DNA of 52,696 nt from Myxococcales bacterium. Lineage in GTDB: Bacteria; Myxococcota_A; Polyangia; GCA-2747355. This document shows positions 48,403-52,696 of this stretch, piece after piece; positions within the stretch are counted from its first letter, which is position 1, and each line of letters starts with the position of its first letter. A program made the translations under genes and the position numbers. Location: NCBI GenBank assembly GCA_020431405.1, contig JAGQIK010000120.1, positions 1-52,696 of the forward strand, written 5' to 3'. The notes beneath the pieces are model-generated. The model searched no databases. It saw only the letters and a list, made by a program, of their open reading frames with translations, and was not told the origin of the DNA.

Positions 48403-49206
48403 ATGACCGCTCGTCGTCGCATCGCCACCGCTGCGCTCGCTCTCGGCCTCCTGGCCGCCACCACGGCCACCGCCGCGCCAACACGCGGCGCACCCAGCGC
48501 GTTGGGTCGCTTCATCGCCAAGCAGCGGCCCGCCGTCGGACACCAGCGCTACCTCTTCGGCATGCGCCTGCCGCGCTTCGTCGATCGCATCGCCAGCAAG
48601 CTGCGCCTGCCGAGCAAGCGCCGGCGCCGCGTCGTGCAGGTCAGCAACCAGACCCTCGGCGCCTTCGTCGACGCGACCAAGCACGACTACCTCGAGGTGA
48701 TGGTGCCCAAGGCGCGCGGGCACGTGTACTTCCGCTACGGAGAGAAGGTCTACGACTTCTATCCAGGCGGCTTTCGCGTGGGTGGGGTGCGCCCCATCGG
48801 CAGCGAGCGCTACGGCATGCTCGTGCCGCTGACGACCGCCCAGAAGTCACGCCTCGCCGCCTATCTCGGCGCGCTCGAGGCCGACGGCGGCCGGCGCCTC
48901 GGCGAATACGACTTTCAGGGCGAAAAGGGCCTGCACTGCGTGAGCTGGATGATGCAGCTCGCCTTCGGCGACAAGGGCCAGTCGCTCGCGCGCACCCTCG
49001 GCGCCAAAAAGGACGGCATGGGCATGGCGAGCTTCGCGCGCTTCATGCTGCAGAAGGCCGCCCCCGTCGACGCCGTCGTGCTCTACAGCGACGCCAAGCT
49101 CGACAGCAAGGCCCTCGACCGGCACCACTTCGACATCATGAAGGCCTCGGACGTGCGCACGCAGTTCGCCGAAGGCATCGCGCGCAGCGAGGGCAAGGGC
49201 CACTAA
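48403..49206 (+). CDS. Exported protein of unknown function with conserved-looking Cys/His
   Basis: A 267-residue protein with a Sec signal peptide (cut after TATA, about residue 24) and no lipobox. The mature part has a basic segment (LPSKRRRRVVQVS) and then a compact domain with HVYFRYGEKVYDFYPGGF and EKGLHCVSWMM, where LHC is reminiscent of an H-x-C pair in papain-like or NlpC-like peptidases; this is only a resemblance. I know no family. ATG at 48403 is preferred to an in-frame TTG at 48385. Gaps of about 100 nt on both sides contain no other gene. Confidence 0.65.
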   Translation: MTARRRIATAALALGLLAATTATAAPTRGAPSALGRFIAKQRPAVGHQRYLFGMRLPRFVDRIASKLRLPSKRRRRVVQVSNQTLGAFVDATKHDYLEVMVPKARGHVYFRYGEKVYDFYPGGFRVGGVRPIGSERYGMLVPLTTAQKSRLAAYLGALEADGGRRLGEYDFQGEKGLHCVSWMMQLAFGDKGQSLARTLGAKKDGMGMASFARFMLQKAAPVDAVVLYSDAKLDSKALDRHHFDIMKASDVRTQFAEGIARSEGKGH

Positions 49207-49307
49207 AGCCTCTTTCGCAACCTCACGCTTCGCGGTAAGAACCGCCCGCCGTTGAACTCTCGCGGCCGGCGCGGCATCGAACGGGTGCCGGAAGGAAACA
49301 CGCGAAG

Positions 49308-50609
49308 ATGAGTGATCTACTCAAGAAAATCGAAGACCGCAGCGCCAAGGTGGTCGTCATCGGCGCCGGCTACGTCGGCTTGCCGTTCGCGGTCGAGTCG
49401 GCGAGCGCCGGCTTCGAGACCGTTGCCTTCGACATCGCCAAGGACAAGATCGCCCAGATCAACGAGGGCAAGTCTTATATTCCTGACATCAAAGACAAAA
49501 CGCTCGCCCCCCTCGTGGAGTCGGGCAAGCTGCGGGGCGCCTCGGATCCGCTCGTGATGGGCAGCGCCGACGCGCTGGTAATCTGCGTTCCGACGCCTCT
49601 CAAGAAGACGAAAGACCCCGATGTATCGCTGATCCTCGACGCCACCGAGACGCTGCTGCCGCACCTGCGGCGGGGGCAGCTGATCGTGCTCGAGTCGACG
49701 GTCTACCCCGGCTTCACGCGAGAGATCCTGAAGGACCAGCTCGAGCGCACGGGCCTCAAGGTCGGCCGCGGGCTGCATCTCGCGTTCTCGCCCGAGCGCG
49801 TCGACCCCGGCAACGAGACGTTCACCACCAAGAACACGCCCAAGGTGATGGGCGGCATGACGCCCGAGTGCACGCGCCTGGCGGTCAAGCTCTACGAGTG
49901 CTTCATCGACAACGTCGTACCCGTCAGCAGCTGTGACGCGGCCGAGATGGTCAAGCTGCTCGAGAACACCTTCCGCGCAGTCAACATCGGCCTCGTCAAC
50001 GAGGTCGCGCTGATGTGCGAGAAGCTGGGCCTCGACACCTGGGAGATCATCGACGCGGCGGCGACCAAGCCGTTCGGGTTCATGCCGTTCTACCCAGGAC
50101 CGGGCCTCGGCGGCCACTGCATCCCGGTCGACCCGCACTACCTGTCGTGGAAGCTCAAGACCCTCGAGTACAACGCGCGCTTCATCGAGCTCGCGGGCGA
50201 GATCAACGCGGGCATGCCTAATGTCGTCGTGCAGCTGTTGGCCGATGCCCTCAACGAGCGTGAAAAGCCAGTCAAAGGCTCGAAGGTGCTAGTGCTGGGC
50301 GTAGCCTACAAGCCCAACGTGGACGACGTGCGAGAATCACCGGCCCTCGACGTGATCCGACTGCTGCGTCGTCGCGGCGCTCACGTCTCCTATCACGATC
50401 CCTACGTCGCGAGCCTGCGCACCAACGGCGAGACGATGACGTCGCAGCCCCTGGAGAGCATCGGCGGCTATGACGCGGTCGCATTGCTGACCAACCATCG
50501 CTGCTTCGACTATCCGACCATCGCCGCCCAAGCGCAGCTGATCCTCGACACGCGTAATGCCTTCCGGATGCAGCGCGCAGACTTCGCCGACAAGATCGTC
50601 ACGCTATAG
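49308..50609 (+). CDS. Nucleotide-sugar dehydrogenase (UDP-HexNAc 6-dehydrogenase, WbpA-like)
   Basis: A 433-residue NAD-dependent dehydrogenase that oxidises C6 of a nucleotide sugar to an acid for surface polysaccharide. Features: NAD site VIGAGYVGLP, VCVPTPLKKTKDPD, the SPERVDPG loop, the PGPGLGGHC motif with catalytic C271 and the C-terminal GVAYKPNVDDVRESP. The SPERVDPGN and PFGFMPFYPGPG stretches fit the UDP-N-acetylhexosamine dehydrogenase group (WbpA type) rather than UDP-glucose dehydrogenase; substrate remains to be confirmed. A gaaggaa stretch lies 11 nt before the ATG. It stands without other sugar-pathway genes. Confidence 0.92.
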   Translation: MSDLLKKIEDRSAKVVVIGAGYVGLPFAVESASAGFETVAFDIAKDKIAQINEGKSYIPDIKDKTLAPLVESGKLRGASDPLVMGSADALVICVPTPLKKTKDPDVSLILDATETLLPHLRRGQLIVLESTVYPGFTREILKDQLERTGLKVGRGLHLAFSPERVDPGNETFTTKNTPKVMGGMTPECTRLAVKLYECFIDNVVPVSSCDAAEMVKLLENTFRAVNIGLVNEVALMCEKLGLDTWEIIDAAATKPFGFMPFYPGPGLGGHCIPVDPHYLSWKLKTLEYNARFIELAGEINAGMPNVVVQLLADALNEREKPVKGSKVLVLGVAYKPNVDDVRESPALDVIRLLRRRGAHVSYHDPYVASLRTNGETMTSQPLESIGGYDAVALLTNHRCFDYPTIAAQAQLILDTRNAFRMQRADFADKIVTL

Positions 50610-50635
50610 TCGCGGGCCGACTATGCGCGCCGTAG

Positions 50636-50664
50636 TTGACACTGCGGCGCAGCAGCGCTAATCC
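50636..50664 (+). promoter_or_regulatory. Candidate promoter for the glutaredoxin gene
   Basis: An exact TTGACA (50636-50641) is 17 nt from TAATCC (50659-50664). The -35 box is the best in the window; the -10 is poor. The message would have a leader of about 40 nt with an AGGAG site, unlike the leaderless genes. Confidence 0.35.
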
Positions 50665-50711
50665 ATAAACCGGACTGAACGAGTCCTATTTTACCGTCCA
50701 GGAGCGACAGG

Positions 50712-51035
50712 ATGAGCCCCGATCTGAAGGCCCGCATCGAAAACGACATCAAGTCGAACAAGATCATGATCTTCATGAAGGGCAGCCGCGATTTCCCGCA
50801 GTGCGGGTTCTCGGCCGCCGCCGTCGACGTGTTCAATCGTCTGGGAGTCGACTACGAGACCCGCGATGTGCTCGCCGACATGGATCTGCGTCAAGGCATC
50901 AAAGAGTTTTCCAACTGGCCGACGATCCCGCAGGTCTACGTCGACGGCGAGTTCATCGGCGGATGCGACATCGTGCGCGAGATGTTCGCAAACGGCGAGC
51001 TCGAGCAGGTCGTCTCCAAAGCGCTCGGCAAGTAG
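50712..51035 (+). CDS. grxD: Monothiol glutaredoxin (Grx4/GrxD type)
   Basis: A 107-residue glutaredoxin with the monothiol active site CGFS within [11 protein letters not shown], the [20 protein letters not shown] segment that includes the cis-Pro and GG glutathione-binding residues, and the usual N-terminal FMKGS. Family members bind [2Fe-2S] clusters with glutathione and pass them to other proteins. Length is the same as E. coli GrxD (115) within a few residues. AGGAG lies 8-13 nt before the ATG. Confidence 0.95.
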   Translation: MSPDLKARIENDIKSNKIMIFMKGSRDFPQCGFSAAAVDVFNRLGVDYETRDVLADMDLRQGIKEFSNWPTIPQVYVDGEFIGGCDIVREMFANGELEQVVSKALGK

Positions 51036-51062
51036 CGCCTCGCAGTCTAGGCCCGGTAGGCT

Positions 51063-51068
51063 TATCGT
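51063..51068 (+). promoter_or_regulatory. Candidate -10 element (TATCGT) before the third kinase
   Basis: TATCGT is 9 nt before the ATG, within the 42-nt gap after the glutaredoxin gene. The distance is longer than the 6-7 nt seen elsewhere, so a 2-3 nt leader would be expected. Confidence 0.3.
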
Positions 51069-51077
51069 CGCCAAACG

Positions 51078-52696
51078 ATGCGACGGTATGAAGGCTACAT
51101 CGGGCAGGTCGTCGGCGGCAGCTACCGCCTCGACGCCCTGATCAAGGTAGGCGGCATGGGTGCCGTCTACCGCGCCTCCCATACGCGCCTGCCGCGCGCC
51201 TTCGCCGTCAAGATCCTGCACCTCGATCCGGCGGCAAACCCGGAAATCGCCGAACGTTTCCAGCGCGAAGCCGAGATCACCTCGACGCTCTCGCACCCGC
51301 ACATCGTGCAGGTGCTCGACTTCAACGTCACCGACGATGGCGTGCCCTTCTTGGTGATGGAGCTGCTGCAGGGGCGCGACCTGAGCCAGTGCCTGCGCGA
51401 CGAGCCGCCGCGGCCGCTCAGCTTCGTGCTCGAGCTGCTGCGGCAGGCCGCCGACGCGCTGCACACAGCGCACGATCGCGGCGTGATTCACCGCGACCTC
51501 AAGCCGAGCAACCTCTTTCTGTGCGAGACGACACGCGGCGGGCTGCTCGTCAAGGTGCTCGACTTCGGCATCAGCAAGCTGCTCGGCGCGCAGGGCCAGA
51601 TGACCCACACCCACGCGGCGCTGGGCACGCCGCGCTACATGGCGCCCGAGCAGGCGTCGGGACGCGCCGGGAATGTCGACGCGCGCACCGATATCTTCGC
51701 CCTGGGCACCATCGTCTACGAGATGCTCGCCGGCGTCTCGCCGTTTCAGGCCGACTCGATCCCCGGCACGCTGTACCGCGTGGTGCACGAGGAGCCCGAG
51801 CCGCTCGAGCTGCTGCGGCCCGATCTGCCCGCGGAGCTTGTCGGCGCCGTCAAACGCGCCATGAGCAAGAACGCCGACGAGCGCTTTGGCTCCATGGGCG
51901 AGCTGGCGCACGCGGTGCTCGACGCTGCACAGCAGGTCGCCGGCGATCTCGACACGTTGGTGCCGCCGTCGTGGGATGGCGTCTCCGGACCGCCGACGCC
52001 GTCGAAACATCGGCTGCGCGGCTTGCACCAGCGCTCTTACGAGATCGCGCAGCAGCGCACTGCGATCACGCCGGTGCAGCCGTCCCTCCCGCGGCGGCGA
52101 CGTCCGCCGAGCAGCGCGCCGCTGCTCGCCGCCACCGCCACCGAGACGGACATCAGCCACGACCTCGCCGACGAGGCGCCCACGCGCGTGGCGAGCAACC
52201 CCTTCGCTTCCAATCCCGTGCTGCCCGCAGCGCTCGAGTCTGCGCCGCCGGCGCCGATGCCGGCACCGTTGCCCGCGTCCGCGCCGCCGCTTCCCGTGCA
52301 GTCGGCGCCGATGCAGCTCGATCCCAACGGCATCCACAGCCGCACGACCGGCGTCAAGAGTCAGCCCGCGCCGGCGGCGCTCGAGGCGCCGCCGATGATG
52401 GCGCCGACGGTCGCCGAGCCGCTGCCGATGGTGGCCGACATGCGCGCGGACCTGCGCGCGCCGCAGGCCACCGACGTGATCGACGAGCCGCCGCGCAGCC
52501 GACTGCTGCTGGTGTTCATCATCACGACGTTGATCGCCACCAGCGTCGCCGTGACGGTGGTGTTGTTGCTGTCGAAGCCCAAGAAGCAGGCTGGTGGATC
52601 GGGCACATCCGGCGCAGCGATCAGCGCGGGCAGCGCGAGCGGCGCGGGCAGCGCGGGCAGCGCGAGCGGCAGTGGCGGCGGCACGGTGGCCGGGTC
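51078..52696 (+). CDS. Transmembrane Hanks-type Ser/Thr protein kinase, cut by the window end
   Basis: An open frame of 539 codons running off the right edge. The kinase domain (about 12-275) has a glycine loop variant KVGGMGAVY (first glycine replaced), lysine K45, HRDLKPSN (138-145), DFG from D162, a GTPRYMAPEQ activation region and normal subdomain spacing. A Pro/Ala-rich linker leads to a single membrane helix (about 476-498), and after it begins an external Gly/Ala/Ser linker (GSASGAG repeats) that continues beyond the window. Unlike the two soluble kinases, it has the canonical HRDLKPSN and a membrane anchor, so it may sense outside signals. The external sensor domain is not visible. 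Confidence 0.93.
   Translation, partial: MRRYEGYIGQVVGGSYRLDALIKVGGMGAVYRASHTRLPRAFAVKILHLDPAANPEIAERFQREAEITSTLSHPHIVQVLDFNVTDDGVPFLVMELLQGRDLSQCLRDEPPRPLSFVLELLRQAADALHTAHDRGVIHRDLKPSNLFLCETTRGGLLVKVLDFGISKLLGAQGQMTHTHAALGTPRYMAPEQASGRAGNVDARTDIFALGTIVYEMLAGVSPFQADSIPGTLYRVVHEEPEPLELLRPDLPAELVGAVKRAMSKNADERFGSMGELAHAVLDAAQQVAGDLDTLVPPSWDGVSGPPTPSKHRLRGLHQRSYEIAQQRTAITPVQPSLPRRRRPPSSAPLLAATATETDISHDLADEAPTRVASNPFASNPVLPAALESAPPAPMPAPLPASAPPLPVQSAPMQLDPNGIHSRTTGVKSQPAPAALEAPPMMAPTVAEPLPMVADMRADLRAPQATDVIDEPPRSRLLLVFIITTLIATSVAVTVVLLLSKPKKQAGGSGTSGAAISAGSASGAGSAGSASGSGGGTVAG

Overview
The window is GC-rich bacterial chromosome with close-packed genes and short gaps. It most likely comes from a myxobacterium or another Myxococcota/delta-proteobacterial lineage. 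The grounds are three Hanks-type Ser/Thr kinases, an NtrC-type two-component pair, two ECF sigma/anti-sigma pairs, a lysozyme-like protein with a MYXO-CTERM-like tail, and about 15 lipoproteins with Asp/Gly/Pro-rich stalks. I see no rRNA, tRNA, insertion sequence, prophage or CRISPR array.

Layout. 1-9 kb: a QxGxxN-repeat exported protein, an NtrC-type regulator/kinase pair, a DUF2834 protein, a membrane protein, a discoidin-like lipoprotein, a small membrane protein and RlmKL. 9-17 kb: a Ser/Thr kinase followed by a zinc-finger/propeller-like protein, facing a minus-strand run (c-type-like lipoprotein, paralogous kinase, hydrolase-like lipoprotein) and a GH25 lysozyme lipoprotein. 17-25 kb: ECF sigma with a fused anti-sigma/VWA membrane protein, a lipoprotein, an endostatin-like lipoprotein, a second ECF sigma with a ChrR-type cupin anti-sigma, and oligoendopeptidase F. 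25-31 kb: cysteine-module lipoproteins, a thioredoxin-like lipoprotein without CxxC, endonuclease III, a C-type-lectin lipoprotein and formate-THF ligase. 31-37 kb: a divergent GAPDH-like enzyme coupled to pdxA, a tiny membrane protein, two exported proteins and a beta-helix lipoprotein. 37-45 kb: a translationally coupled parvulin/HupE/DUF3604 cluster, an alpha/beta-hydrolase lipoprotein, a histone-H1-tailed coiled-coil protein and a small lipoprotein. 45-52.7 kb: an HNH protein behind a structured leader, an HDOD protein, an epoxide-hydrolase-like enzyme, an exported protein, UDP-HexNAc dehydrogenase, monothiol glutaredoxin and a third kinase cut by the window end.

How it works together. 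About 40% of the genes encode lipoproteins, none with Asp at +2, so the window mostly describes an envelope surface, with signalling proteins (kinases, ECF pairs, two-component pair) and a few housekeeping enzymes between. Many genes show a TAnnnT hexamer 6-7 nt before the start codon and no Shine-Dalgarno, which suggests leaderless transcripts. This pattern decided several starts below. All functions come from reading motifs by eye; no search was run.
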